Positions 52,148 to 64,000 of a DNA stretch of 64,000 bases are shown here, piece after piece. The notes under the pieces are model-generated. The model was not told the DNA's origin. It worked only from the letters and a program-made list of their open reading frames with translations, and searched no databases. The number at the start of each line of letters is the position of its first letter. Positions within the stretch are counted from its first letter, which is position 1. The stretch is from Molossus alvarezi (lineage: Eukaryota; Chordata; Mammalia; Chiroptera; Molossidae). The position numbers and the translations under genes were made by a program. The stretch is from NCBI GenBank assembly GCA_037176705.1, contig CM073889.1:53065596-53129595 (forward strand), read 5' to 3'.

Positions 52148-54078
52148 ATGATTGAATATTTCCATTTTGGGTCAGGAAATGCACAGATCTTGGCAAGAGT
52201 CATGTGAAACACTTGAATATAGACACTCTCCTCGTGGTGTGGAGAGATCCAGTCTTCTCCTGGAAAGAACAACTAGGACAGGGCACACTGATGTGTAGAA
52301 TCAAAAGTTATCCCCTTTTGTGTTCTGTGTTGGTAATGGTTTCCAAGATTGCACAGTTTTCTACAACATTTCTCAAGGCGATACTTGGAATAAGTATGGT
52401 TTCTTCTGTAGCAGTTTGTTTCGCCTAATTCTTAGAACAGTGAACCAACCTAGGGTCTAGAATGAAATAATGGAAAGATTGATAACTACTGGTGTTACAC
52501 ATGTGCCATTCTTGAAACAAAGCAACTGAACACATCTAAAGTGATGTAGTTTAAACATTTGATGTGTACATCCAAGGAGAAATACATGAATGTGAAGACA
52601 CTGACAATACCATGGGTGTTTCACATTGCATTTCTCTGTGAGTTAGAACAAGAGGAGGGTTCTGGAGAAAAGGCACTTGTACAGTTGACCTGGGTATCAA
52701 TTTCAATTAGCTACCCACAAATTACGCCCGGTTTGCGCGGCACAGTTTGCATTGGAGAGTTATCCAGTGTTGCATGTAAATGCAGCTGACTGCCTTCTTT
52801 CCTATACGACAAGAAAGTCAATTTGTACGAGAAGAAGAGGTAACTTTTCAACATACTAGTTTTATTCCTTGGATATGAGTTGTTTGCCTGGAAGAGTCTA
52901 CAAAGCATCTGGATACCAAATACAGGCTGCGCTGCAGAAATGAAACATTTTGGTTAGAGCAGTGTTCAGGTCGTGGAAATCTATACCCTATTCAGTTCTA
53001 CACACATTCTCTCCATGCGTTACCAAATGAATCAGAGTCATGCCATGGATCCACGATACATTTCACTGTTTGTGCCGATTTCCACATTAACATAAGGTGT
53101 AGATACCTGTTTTCTGCAGAGAATTGAATGTAAACCCTTGTCCTCATTGTGAAATGCTGGAATTATCCCGTGGAAATGAATGATAACTCCCGAACTTATG
53201 CTTAAAGTACCCTGTGACAAATTCAACCTATTTCTTGATATCTGACAGAATCATCTCCATTATAACAAGGATTCCAAAGAGTTTCAGGCCTTTGAACAAT
53301 GGTCCTGGATTCACATGTTTCAAGAGTATTTCCCAGAAGAACCTATGAAAATACAGTGGATAATCAAAGGTGTGCATCACTGGTGTTCTTTCTCTGCAGA
53401 ATTATATAATTACATTCAGTTCAAGAGCAGCATGGAAACCTCAATATGGTGTAGTGGCAATTGGACTGTTCAGTGGCTCTCTGTCCTAAAAACAGTGTTC
53501 CCATTGACTAACTTCTTCACATACTGTCTAAATATGGTGAAGAAGATTCTTGGGCTATACCCACGTCACAAAACATGGAACCAACACTGGTGTTCTGTTC
53601 TGCAGATTATGTGTTAGAACAGTTGAGGAAAGTATTGATTCAAGGTAATGTGGCAACCTAACGTTTGCCTATGCCCTTAGACATACTTCTCACCAGAGAT
53701 CGTTTCTAGGAGCGTTTATACACACCAAACCGATTCCAAAAGAACTGTGTTAGAACTCTGCAGTTCAGTTGAGGAAACTCACTTCCATGAAGCCTAGAGT
53801 GTGAGGCTTCTCCAACCATAAGCTGTTTTGGTTAAGTACCTAAGAAATGTCTGTTTGTTAAGGTGTAATCACACGAAAACCTAGCAGTGCACGTTTCTTC
53901 TCTTGTTCCCTACACACAATTACAAGACTTGCTGGTGCAGTCTCAGATATCCTGAATTATGGGCAAAACTCTGTGAGAGCCAGGGGCAACATTCATTGGT
54001 GGCATGTTTAAACTTGGGAAATTGAGTACCTTTGCAAGGAAAGTGTGTAGATACATGTTCTAGTAGGAAACTGATGGA
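52148..54078 (+). repeat. Satellite unit 28 (class B)
   Basis: Length is 1,931 bp. It is class B except that the tail has CCAGGGGC, not CCAGTGGC. A private G at 53565 is a missense change in the conserved open reading frame, one of the signs that the frame is not under selection. Confidence 0.95.
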
Positions 54079-56010
54079 ATGATTGAATATTTCCATTTTG
54101 GGTCAGGAAATGCACAGATCTTGGCAAGAGTCATGTGAAACACTTGAATATAGACACTCTCCTCGTGGTGTGGAGAGATCCAGTCTTCTCCTGGAAAGAA
54201 CAACTAGGACAGGGCACACTGATGTGTAGAATCAAAAGTTATCCCCTTTTGTGTTCTGTGTTGGTAATGGTTTCCAAGATTGCACAGTTTTCTACAACAT
54301 TTCTCAAGGCGATACTTGGAATAAGTATGGTTTCTTCTGTAGCAGTTTGTTTCGCCTAATTCTTAGAACAGTGAACCAACCTAGGGTCTAGAATGAAATA
54401 ATGGAAAGATTGATAACTACTGGTGTTACACATGTGCCATTCTTGAAACAAAGCAACTGAACACATCTAAAGTGATGTAGTTTAAACATTTGATGTGTAC
54501 ATCCAAGGAGAAATACATGAATGTGAAGACACTGACAATACCATGGGTGTTTCACATTGCATTTCTCTGTGAGTTAGAACAAGAGGAGGGTTCTGGAGAA
54601 AAGGCACTTGTACAGTTGACCTGGGTATCAATTTCAATTAGCTACCCACAAATTACGCCCGGTTTGCGCGGCACAGTTTGCATTGGAGAGTTATCCAGTG
54701 TTGCATGTAAATGCAGCTGACTGCCTTCTTTCCTATACGACAAGAAAGTCAATTTGTACGAGAAGAAGAGGTAACTTTTCAACATACTAGTTTTATTCCT
54801 TGGATATGAGTTGTTTGCCTGGAAGAGTCTACAAAGCATCTGGATACCAAATACAGGCTGCGCTGCAGAAATGAAACATTTTGGTTAGAGCAGTGTTCAG
54901 GTCGTGGAAATCTATACCCTATTCAGTTCTACACACATTCTCTCCATGCGTTACCAAATGAATCAGAGTCATGCCATGGATCCACGATACATTTCACTGT
55001 TTGTGCCGATTTCCACATTAACATAAGGTGTAGATACCTGTTTTCTGCAGAGAATTGAATGTAAACCCTTGTCCTCAGTGTGAAATGCTGGAATTATCCC
55101 GTGGAAATGAATGATAACTCCCGAACTTATGCTTAAAGTACCCTGTGACAAATTCAACCTATTTCTTGATATCTGACAGAATCATCTCCATTATAACAAG
55201 GATTCCAAAGAGTTTCAGGCCTTTGAACAATGGTCCTGGATTCACATGTTTCAAGAGTATTTCCCAGAAGAACCTATGAAAATACAGTGGATAATCAAAG
55301 GTGTGCATCACTGGTGTTCTTTCTCTGCAGAATTATATAATTACATGCAGTTCAAGAGCAGCATGGAAACCTCAATATGGTGTAGTGGCAATTGGACTGT
55401 TCAGTGGCTCTCTGTCCTAAAAACAGTGTTCCCATTGACTAACTTCTTCACATACTGTCTAAATATGGTGAAGAAGATTCTTGGGCTATACCCACTTCAC
55501 AAAACATGGAACCAACACTGGTGTTCTGTTCTGCAGATTATGTGTTAGAACAGTTGAGGAAAGTATTGATTCAAGGTAATGTGGCAACCTAACGTTTGCC
55601 TATGCCCTTAGACATACTTCTCACCAGAGATCGTTTCTAGGAGCGTTTATACACACCAAACCGATTCCAAAAGAACTGTGTTAGAACTCTGCAGTTCAGT
55701 TGAGGAAACTCACTTCCATGAAGCCTAGAGCGTGAGGCTTCTCCAACCATAAGCTGTTTTGGTTAAGTACCTAAGAAATGTCTGTTTGTTAAGGTGTAAT
55801 CACACGAAAACCTAGCAGTGCACGTTTCTTTCTCTTGTTCCCTACACACAATTACAAGACTTGCTGGTGCAGTCTCAGATATCCTGAATTATGGGCAAAA
55901 CTCTGTGAGAGCCAGGGGCAACATTCATTGGTGGCATGTTTAAACTTGGGAAATTGAGTACCTTTGCAAGGAAAGTGTGTAGATACATGTTCTAGTAGGA
56001 AACTGATGGA
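54079..56010 (+). repeat. Satellite unit 29 (class C)
   Basis: Length is 1,932 bp, with TACATGCAG. With unit 30 it forms a C-A pair repeated as units 31-32. Confidence 0.95.
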
Positions 56011-57940
56011 ATGATTGAATATTTCCATTTTGGGTCAGGAAATGCACAGATCTTGGCAAGAGTCATGTGAAACACTTGTATATAGACACTCTCCTCGTGG
56101 TGTGGAGAGATCCAGTCTTCTCCTGGAAAGAACAACTAGGACAGGGCACACTGATGTGTAGAATCAAAAGTTATCCCCTTTTGTGTTCTGTGTTGGTAAT
56201 GGTTTCCAAGATTGCACAGTTTTCTACAACATTTCTCAAGGCGATACTTGGAATAAGTATGGTTTCTTCTGTAGCAGTTTGTTTCGCCTAATTCTTAGAA
56301 CAGTGAACCAACCTAGGGTCTAGAATGAAATAATGGAAAGATTGATAACTACTGGTGTTACACATGTGCCATTCTTGAAACAAAGCAACTGAACACATCT
56401 AAAGTGATGTAGTTTAAACATTTGATGTGTACATCCAAGGAGAAATACATGAATGTGAAGACACTGACAATACCATGGGTGTTTCACATTGCATTTCTCT
56501 GTGAGTTAGAACAAGAGGAGGGTTCTGGAGAAAAGGCACTTGTACAGTTGACCTGGGTATCAATTTCAATTAGCTACCCACAAATTACGCCCGGTTTGCG
56601 CGGCACAGTTTGCATTGGAGAGTTATCCAGTGTTGCATGTAAATGCAGCTGACTGCCTTCTTTCCTATACGACAAGAAAGTCAATTTGTACGAGAAGAAG
56701 AGGTAACTTTTCAACATACTACTTTTCTTCCTTGGATATGAGTTGTTTGCCTGGAAGAGTCTACAAAGCATCTGGATACCAAATACAGGCTGCGCTGCAG
56801 AAATGAAACATTTTGGTTAGAGCAGTGTTCAGGTCGTGGAAATCTATACCCTATTCAGTTCTACACACATTCTCTCCATGCATTACCAAATGAATCAGAG
56901 TCATGCCATGGATCCACGATACATTTCACTGTTTGTGCCGATTTCCACATTAACATAAGGTGTAGATACTGTTTTCTGCAGAGAATTGAATGTAAACCCT
57001 TGTCCTCAGTGTGAAATGCTGGAATTATCCCGTGGAAATGAATGATAACCCCCGAACTTATGCTTAAAATACCCTGTGACAAATTCAACCTATTTCTTGA
57101 TATCTGACAGAATCCTCTCCATTATAACAAGGATTCCAAAGAGTTTCAGGCCTTTGAACAATGGTCCTGGATTTCATGTTTCAAGAGTATTTCCCAGAAG
57201 AACCTATGAAAATACAGTGGATAATCAAAGGTGTGCATCACTGGTGTTCTTTCTCTGCAGAATTATATAATTACATTCAGTTCAAGAGCAGCATGGAAAC
57301 CTCAATATGGTGTAGTGGCAATTGGACTGTTCAGTGGCTCTCTGTCCTAAAAACAGTGTTCCCATTGACTAACTTCTTCACATACTGTCTAAATATGGTG
57401 AAGAAGATTCTTGGGCTATACCCACTTCACAAAACATGGAACCAACACTGGTGTTCTGTTCTGCAGATTATGTGTTAGAACAGTTGAGGAAAGTATTGAT
57501 TCAAGGTAATGTGGCAAGCTAACGTTTGCCTATGCCCTTAGACATACTTCTGACCAGAGATCGTTTCTAGGAGCGTTTATACACACCAAACCGATTCCAA
57601 AAGAACTGTGTTAGAACTCTGCAGTTCAGTTGAGGAAACTCACTTTCATGAAGCCTAGAGCGTGAGGCTTCTCCAACCATAAGCTGTTTTGGTTAAGTAC
57701 CTAAGAAATGTCTGTTTGTTAAGGTGTAATCACACGAAAACCTAGCAGTGCACGTTTCTTTCTCTTGTTCCCTACACACAATTACAAGACTTGCTGGTGC
57801 AGTCTCAGATATCCTGAATTATGGGCAAAACTCTGTGAGAGCCAGGGGCAACATTCATTGGTGGCATGTTTAAACTTGGGAAATTGAGTACCTTTGCAAG
57901 GAAAGTGTGTAGATACATGTTCTAGTAGGAAACTGATGGA
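56011..57940 (+). repeat. Satellite unit 30 (class A, GTATATAG head)
   Basis: Length is 1,930 bp. It matches units 6 and 32. Private changes are CpG to CpA at 56881-56882 and T to C at 57050. Confidence 0.95.
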
Positions 57941-59872
57941 ATGATTGAATATTTCCATTTTGGGTCAGGAAATGCACAGATCTTGGCAAGAGTCATGTGA
58001 AACACTTGAATATAGACACTCTCCTCGTGGTGTGGAGAGATCCAGTCTTCTCCTGGAAAGAACAACTAGGACAGGGCACACTGATGTGTAGAATCAAAAG
58101 TTATCCCCTTTTGTGTTCTGTGTTGGTAATGGTTTCCAAGATTGCACAGTTTTCTACAACATTTCTCAAGGCGATACTTGGAATAAGTATGGTTTCTTCT
58201 GTAGCAGTTTGTTTCGCCTAATTCTTAGAACAGTGAACCAACCTAGGGTCTAGAATGAAATAATGGAAAGATTGATAACTACTGGTGTTACACATGTGCC
58301 ATTCTTGAAACAAAGCAACTGAACACATCTAAAGTGATGTAGTTTAAACATTTGATGTGTACATCCAAGGAGAAATACATGAATGTGAAGACACTGACAA
58401 TACCATGGGTGTTTCACATTGCATTTCTCTGTGAGTTAGAACAAGAGGAGGGTTCTGGAGAAAAGGCACTTGTACAGTTGACCTGGGTATCAATTTCAAT
58501 TAGCTACCCACAAATTACGCCCGGTTTGCGCGGCACAGTTTGCATTGGAGAGTTATCCAGTGTTGCATGTAAATGCAGCTGACTGCCTTCTTTCCTATAC
58601 GACAAGAAAGTCAATTTGTACGAGAAGAAGAGGTAACTTTTCAACATACTAGTTTTATTCCTTGGATATGAGTTGTTTGCCTGGAAGAGTCTACAAAGCA
58701 TCTGGATACCAAATACAGGCTGCGCTGCAGAAATGAAACATTTTGGTTAGAGCAGTGTTCAGGTCGTGGAAATCTATACCCTATTCAGTTCTACACACAT
58801 TCTCTCCATGCGTTACCAAATGAATCAGAGTCATGCCATGGATCCACGATACATTTCACTGTTTGTGCCGATTTCCACATTAACATAAGGTGTAGATACC
58901 TGTTTTCTGCAGAGAATTGAATGTAAACCCTTGTCCTCAGTGTGAAATGCTGGAATTATCCCGTGGAAATGAATGATAACTCCCGAACTTATGCTTAAAG
59001 TACCCTGTGACAAATTCAACCTATTTCTTGATATCTGACAGAATCATCTCCATTATAACAAGGATTCCAAAGAGTTTCAGGCCTTTGAACAATGGTCCTG
59101 GATTCACATGTTTCAAGAGTATTTCCCAGAAGAACCTATGAAAATACAGTGGATAATCAAAGGTGTGCATCACTGGTGTTCTTTCTCTGCAGAATTATAT
59201 AATTACATGCAGTTCAAGAGCAGCATGGAAACCTCAATATGGTGTAGTGGCAATTGGACTGTTCAGTGGCTCTCTGTCCTAAAAACAGTGTTCCCATTGA
59301 CTAACTTCTTCACATACTGTCTAAATATGGTGAAGAAGATTCTTGGGCTATACCCACTTCACAAAACATGGAACCAACACTGGTGTTCTGTTCTGCAGAT
59401 TATGTGTTAGAACAGTTGAGGAAAGTATTGATTCAAGGTAATGTGGCAACCTAACGTTTGCCTATGCCCTTAGACATACTTCTCACCAGAGATCGTTTCT
59501 AGGAGCGTTTATACACACCAAACCGATTCCAAAAGAACTGTGTTAGAACTCTGCAGTTCAGTTGAGGAAACTCACTTCCATGAAGCCTAGAGCGTGAGGC
59601 TTCTCCAACCATAAGCTGTTTTGGTTAAGTACCTAAGAAATGTCTGTTTGTTAAGGTGTAATCACACGAAAACCTAGCAGTGCACGTTTCTTTCTCTTGT
59701 TCCCTACACACAATTACAAGACTTGCTGGTGCAGTCTCAGATATCCTGAATTATGGGCAAAACTCTGTGAGAGCCAGGGGCAACATTCATTGGTGGCATG
59801 TTTAAACTTGGGAAATTGAGTACCTTTGCAAGGAAAGTGTGTAGATACATGTTCTAGTAGGAAACTGATGGA
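57941..59872 (+). repeat. Satellite unit 31 (class C)
   Basis: Length is 1,932 bp. I noticed no marker difference from unit 29. Confidence 0.95.
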
Positions 59873-61802
59873 ATGATTGAATATTTCCATTTTGGGTCAG
59901 GAAATGCACAGATCTTGGCAAGAGTCATGTGAAACACTTGTATATAGACACTCTCCTCGTGGTGTGGAGAGATCCAGTCTTCTCCTGGAAAGAACAACTA
60001 GGACAGGGCACACTGATGTGTAGAATCAAAAGTTATCCCCTTTTGGGTTCTGTGTTGGTAATGGTTTCCAAGATTGCACAGTTTTCTACAACATTTCTCA
60101 AGGCGATACTTGGAATAAGTATGGTTTCTTCTGTAGCAGTTTGTTTCGCCTAATTCTTAGAACAGTGAACCAACCTAGGGTCTAGAATGAAATAATGGAA
60201 AGATTGATAACTACTGGTGTTACACATGTGCCATTCTTGAAACAAAGCAACTGAACACATCTAAAGTGATGTAGTTTAAACATTTGATGTGTACATCCAA
60301 GGAGAAATACATGAATGTGAAGACACTGACAATACCATGGGTGTTTCACATTGCATTTCTCTGTGAGTTAGAACAAGAGGAGGGTTTTGGAGAAAAGGCA
60401 CTTGTACAGTTGACCTGGGTATCAATTTCAATTAGCTACCCACAAATTACGCCCGGTTTGCGCGGCACAGTTTGCATTGGAGAGTTATCCAGTGTTGCAT
60501 GTAAATGCAGCTGACTGCCTTCTTTCCTATACGACAAGAAAGTCAATTTGTACGAGAAGAAGAGGTAACTTTTCAACATACTACTTTTCTTCCTTGGATA
60601 TGAGTTGTTTGCCTGGAAGAGTCTACAAAGCATCTGGATACCAAATACAGGCTGCGCTGCAGAAATGAAACATTTTGGTTAGAGCAGTGTTCAGGTCGTG
60701 GAAATCTATACCCTATTCAGTTCTACACACATTCTCTCCATGCGTTACCAAATGAATCAGAGTCATGCCATGGATCCACGATACATTTCACTGTTTGTGC
60801 CGATTTCCACATTAACATAAGGTGTAGATACTGTTTTCTGCAGAGAATTGAATGTAAACCCTTGTCCTCAGTGTGAAATGCTGGAATTATCCCGTGGAAA
60901 TGAATGATAACTCCCGAACTTATGCTTAAAATACCCTGTGACAAATTCAACCTATTTCTTGATATCTGACAGAATCCTCTCCATTATAACAAGGATTCCA
61001 AAGAGTTTCAGGCCTTTGAACAATGGTCCTGGATTTCATGTTTCAAGAGTATTTCCCAGAAGAACCTATGAAAATACAGTGGATAATCAAAGGTGTGCAT
61101 CACTGGTGTTCTTTCTCTGCAGAATTATATAATTACATTCAGTTCAAGAGCAGCATGGAAACCTCAATATGGTGTAGTGGCAATTGGACTGTTCAGTGGC
61201 TCTCTGTCCTAAAAACAGTGTTCCCATTGACTAACTTCTTCACATACTGTCTAAATATGGTGAAGAAGATTCTTGGGCTATACCCACTTCACAAAACATG
61301 GAACCAACACTGGTGTTCTGTTCTGCAGATTATGTGTTAGAACAGTTGAGGAAAGTATTGATTCAAGGTAATGTGGCAAGCTAACGTTTGCCTATGCCCT
61401 TAGACATACTTCTGACCAGAGATCGTTTCTAGGAGCGTTTATACACACCAAACCGATTCCAAAAGAACTGTGTTAGAACTCTGCAGTTCAGTTGAGGAAA
61501 CTCACTTTCATGAAGCCTAGAGCGTGAGGCTTCTCCAACCATAAGCTGTTTTGGTTAAGTACCTAAGAAATGTCTGTTTGTTAAGGTGTAATCACACGAA
61601 AACCTAGCAGTGCACGTTTCTTTCTCTTGTTCCCTACACACAATTACAAGACTTGCTGGTGCAGTCTCAGATATCCTGAATTATGGGCAAAACTCTGTGA
61701 GAGCCAGGGGCAACATTCATTGGTGGCATGTTTAAACTTGGGAAATTGAGTACCTTTGCAAGGAAAGTGTGTAGATACATGTTCTAGTAGGAAACTGATG
61801 GA
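59873..61802 (+). repeat. Satellite unit 32 (class A, GTATATAG head)
   Basis: Length is 1,930 bp. It is the counterpart of units 30 and 6. Private changes lie at 60046 and 60387. Confidence 0.95.
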
Positions 61803-63733
61803 ATGATTGAATATTTCCATTTTGGGTCAGGAAATGCACAGATCTTGGCAAGAGTCATGTGAAACACTTGAATATAGACACTCTCCTCGTGGTGTGGAGA
61901 GATCCAGTCTTCTCCTGGAAAGAACAACTAGGACAGGGCACACTGATGTGTAGAATCAAAAGTTATCCCCTTTTGTGTTCTGTGTTGGTAATGGTTTCCA
62001 AGATTGCACAGTTTTCTACAACATTTCTCAAGGCGATACTTGGAATAAGTATGGTTTCTTCTGTAGCAGTTTGTTTCGCCTAATTCTTAGAACAGTGAAC
62101 CAACCTAGGGTCTAGAATGAAATAATGGAAAGATTGATAACTACTGGTGTTACACATGTGCCATTCTTGAAACAAAGCAACTGAACACATCTAAAGTGAT
62201 GTAGTTTAAACATTTGATGTGTACATCCAAGGAGAAATACATGAATGTGAAGACACTGACAATACCATGGGTGTTTCACATTGCATTTCTCTGTGAGTTA
62301 GAACAAGAGGAGGGTTCTGGAGAAAAGGCACTTGTACAGTTGACCTGGGTATCAATTTCAATTAGCTACCCACAAATTACGCCCGGTTTGCGCGGCACAG
62401 TTTGCATTGGAGAGTTATCCAGTGTTGCATGTAAATGCAGCTGACTGCCTTCTTTCCTATACGACAAGAAAGTCAATTTGTACGAGAAGAAGAGGTAACT
62501 TTTCAACATACTAGTTTTATTCCTTGGATATGAGTTGTTTGCCTGGAAGAGTCTACAAAGCATCTGGATACCAAATACAGGCTGCGCTGCAGAAATGAAA
62601 CATTTTGGTTAGAGCAGTGTTCAGGTCGTGGAAATCTATACCCTATTCAGTTCTACACACATTCTCTCCATGCGTTACCAAATGAATCAGAGTCATGCCA
62701 TGGATCCACGATACATTTCACTGTTTGTGCCGATTTCCACATTAACATAAGGTGTAGATACCTGTTTTCTGCAGAGAATTGAATGTAAACCCTTGTCCTA
62801 ATTGTGAAATGCTGGAATTATCCCGTGGAAATGAATGATAACTCCCGAACTTATGCTTAAAGTACCCTGTGACAAATTCAACCTATTTCTTGATATCTGA
62901 CAGAATCATCTCCATTATAACAAGGATTCCAAAGAGTTTCAGGCCTTTGAACAATGGTCCTGGATTCACATGTTTCAAGAGTATTTCCCAGAAGAACCTA
63001 TGAAAATACAGTGGATAATCAAAGGTGTGCATCACTGGTGTTCTTTCTCTGCAGAATTATATAATTACATTCAGTTCAAGAGCAGCATGGAAACCTCAAT
63101 ATGGTGTAGTGGCAATTGGACTGTTCAGTGGCTCTCTGTCCTAAAAACAGTGTTCCCATTGACTAACTTCTTCACATACTGTCTAAATATGGTGAAGAAG
63201 ATTCTTGGGCTATACCCACTTCACAAAACATGGAACCAACACTGGTGTTCTGTTCTGCAGATTATGTGTTAGAACAGTTGAGGAAAGTATTGATTCAAGG
63301 TAATGTGGCAACCTAACGTTTGCCTATGCCCTTAGACATACTTCTCACCAGAGATCGTTTCTAGGAGCGTTTATACACACCAAACCGATTCCAAAAGAAC
63401 TGTGTTAGAACTCTGCAGTTCAGTTGAGGAAACTCACTTCCATGAAGCCTAGAGTGTGAGGCTTCTCCAACCATAAGCTGTTTTGGTTAAGTACCTAAGA
63501 AATGTCTGTTTGTTAAGGTGTAATCACACGAAAACCTAGCAGTGCACGTTTCTTCTCTTGTTCCCTACACACAATTACAAGACTTGCTGGTGCAGTCTCA
63601 GATATCCTGAATTATGGGCAAAACTCTGTGAGAGCCAGTGGCAACATTCATTGGTGGCATGTTTAAACTTGGGAAATTGAGTACCTTTGCAAGGAAAGTG
63701 TGTAGATACATGTTCTAGTAGGAAACTGATGGA
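61803..63733 (+). repeat. Satellite unit 33 (class B)
   Basis: Length is 1,931 bp. It is class B with CCAGTGGC, like units 2, 4 and 7. A private A at 62800 (CCTAATTG) puts a stop into the minus-strand frame that most other units keep open, with no sign of consequence. Confidence 0.95.
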
Positions 63734-64000
63734 ATGATTGAATATTTCCATTTTGGGTCAGGAAATGCACAGATCTTGGCAAGAGTCATGTGAAACACTT
63801 GAATATAGACACTCTCCTCGTGGTGTGGAGAGATCCAGTCTTCTCCTGGAAAGAACAACTAGGACAGGGCACACTGATGTGTAGAATCAAAAGTTATCCC
63901 CTTTTGTGTTCTGTGTTGGTAATGGTTTCCAAGATTGCACAGTTTTCTACAACATTTCTCAAGGCGATACTTGGAATAAGTATGGTTTCTTCTGTAGCAG
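63734..64000 (+). repeat. Satellite unit 34, partial (first 267 bp)
   Basis: It has the common CTTGGCAAGAG and GAATATAG head. It is cut by the window edge, and too few markers are present to assign a class. Confidence 0.93.

Larger units (their letters stand above)
54079..57940 (+). repeat. Two-unit C-A dimer, copy 1 (units 29-30)
   Basis: This 3,862-bp segment has the same length and markers as 57941-61802. By eye I found only four single-base differences, all in the A unit of one or other copy. Confidence 0.85.
57941..61802 (+). repeat. Two-unit C-A dimer, copy 2 (units 31-32)
   Basis: This is the adjacent tandem copy of 54079-57940, in the same register. It carries private substitutions at 60046 and 60387. 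Confidence 0.85.
1..64000 (+). repeat. Tandem satellite array, 33 complete units of about 1.93 kb plus one partial
   Basis: The same sequence recurs head to tail with unit starts at 1, 1931, 3862, 5794, 7725, 9657, 11587, 13518, 15449, 17380, 19311, 21246, 23178, 25110, 27040, 28971, 30902, 32833, 34764, 36695, 38625, 40559, 42490, 44422, 46352, 48286, 50218, 52148, 54079, 56011, 57941, 59873, 61803 and 63734. Unit length varies only by small indels. There is no inversion, gap or inserted element. Every short open reading frame recurs once per unit, on both strands, so these are by-products of the repeat. The largest, 100 to 105 codons, lacks any recognisable domain. The array continues past both window edges. 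The satellite family and chromosomal location are unknown to me. Centromeric, pericentromeric, subtelomeric or interstitial macrosatellite placements all remain possible. Confidence 0.97.

Noticed and set aside
1..64000. CRISPR-like regular repetition
   Set aside because: The period is 1.93 kb and the whole unit repeats. There are no short direct repeats with unique spacers.
1..64000. Tandem gene family or rDNA array
   Set aside because: There is no rRNA-like sequence, no plausible exons with coding potential, and no long conserved frame. CpG decay also argues against active genes.
1..64000. Transposable element or endogenous virus as the origin of the unit
   Set aside because: I saw no terminal inverted repeats, target-site duplications, poly(A) tail, polymerase or integrase motifs, or long terminal repeat boundaries.

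Overview
The whole window is one uninterrupted head-to-tail satellite (macrosatellite) array. A unit of about 1,931 bp (1,930 to 1,935 bp) is repeated 33 times in the same orientation, followed by a partial 34th unit of 267 bp. I phased units on the recurring ATGATTGAAT at position 1. I see no unique sequence, transposon, RNA gene, CRISPR array or credible protein-coding gene. Base composition is about 40% GC by eye. One unit has only about 23 CpG dinucleotides where roughly 80 would be expected, and several class differences are CpG to TpG/CpA changes. This fits a methylated vertebrate genome and heterochromatic, possibly pericentromeric or subtelomeric, DNA. I do not recognise the satellite family and cannot name the species.

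Units differ by roughly 0 to 2% and fall into variant classes with linked markers. Offsets below are within a unit. Class A has two 1-bp deletions (near offsets 956 and 1160), CCTCTCC near 1095, GCAAGCTAACG near 1503, CTTCTGACC near 1540 and CTTTCATG near 1630. Class B has CCTCATTG near 993, GAGTGTGAGG near 1650, a 1-bp deletion in the TTTCTTTCTC tract near 1745, and usually CCAGTGGC near 1833. Class C is the 1,932-bp baseline form, often with TACATGCAG near 1263. Class D has GGCTTAAGTATCG near 240, a 4-bp insertion TCAG near 288, CTCTTTGAG, GTTGTCCTGG, CATCTCGATACC and about six more markers. Class E has a 1-bp deletion giving CTACCAAAAATTATG near 565, CTATAGGAC, GGTCATGG, GACAGATTC, GAATAATGG, GGATACACATG and usually ATATCGTG. 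Class F has TTATGGCAACAG near 40, GAAAACT (1-bp deletion) near 118, CAGTGTTC, AACCACTGG, AAATATATG, GAGTAGAAGAGCTAAC, GGAAATATCC, TTAACGTAC and AAGAAGTTTC.

Layout: units 1 to 7 (1-13517) are A/B/C types. Units 8 to 25 (13518-48285) are D/E/F types, C-like units and intra-unit chimeras. Units 26 to 33 (48286-63733) return to A/B/C types in nearly the same order as units 1 to 7. Inside the array there are clear local duplications of one unit, two units and about 3.5 to 4 units. Several junctions fall within units, which is what unequal exchange and gene conversion would leave.

No genes act together here. The biological content is the array: its homogenisation pattern, its CpG decay, and a few short invariant motifs per unit (an AT palindrome, a CpG-dense patch with weak CENP-B-box resemblance, three TCTGCAGA palindromes, and two GTTTAAAC sites).
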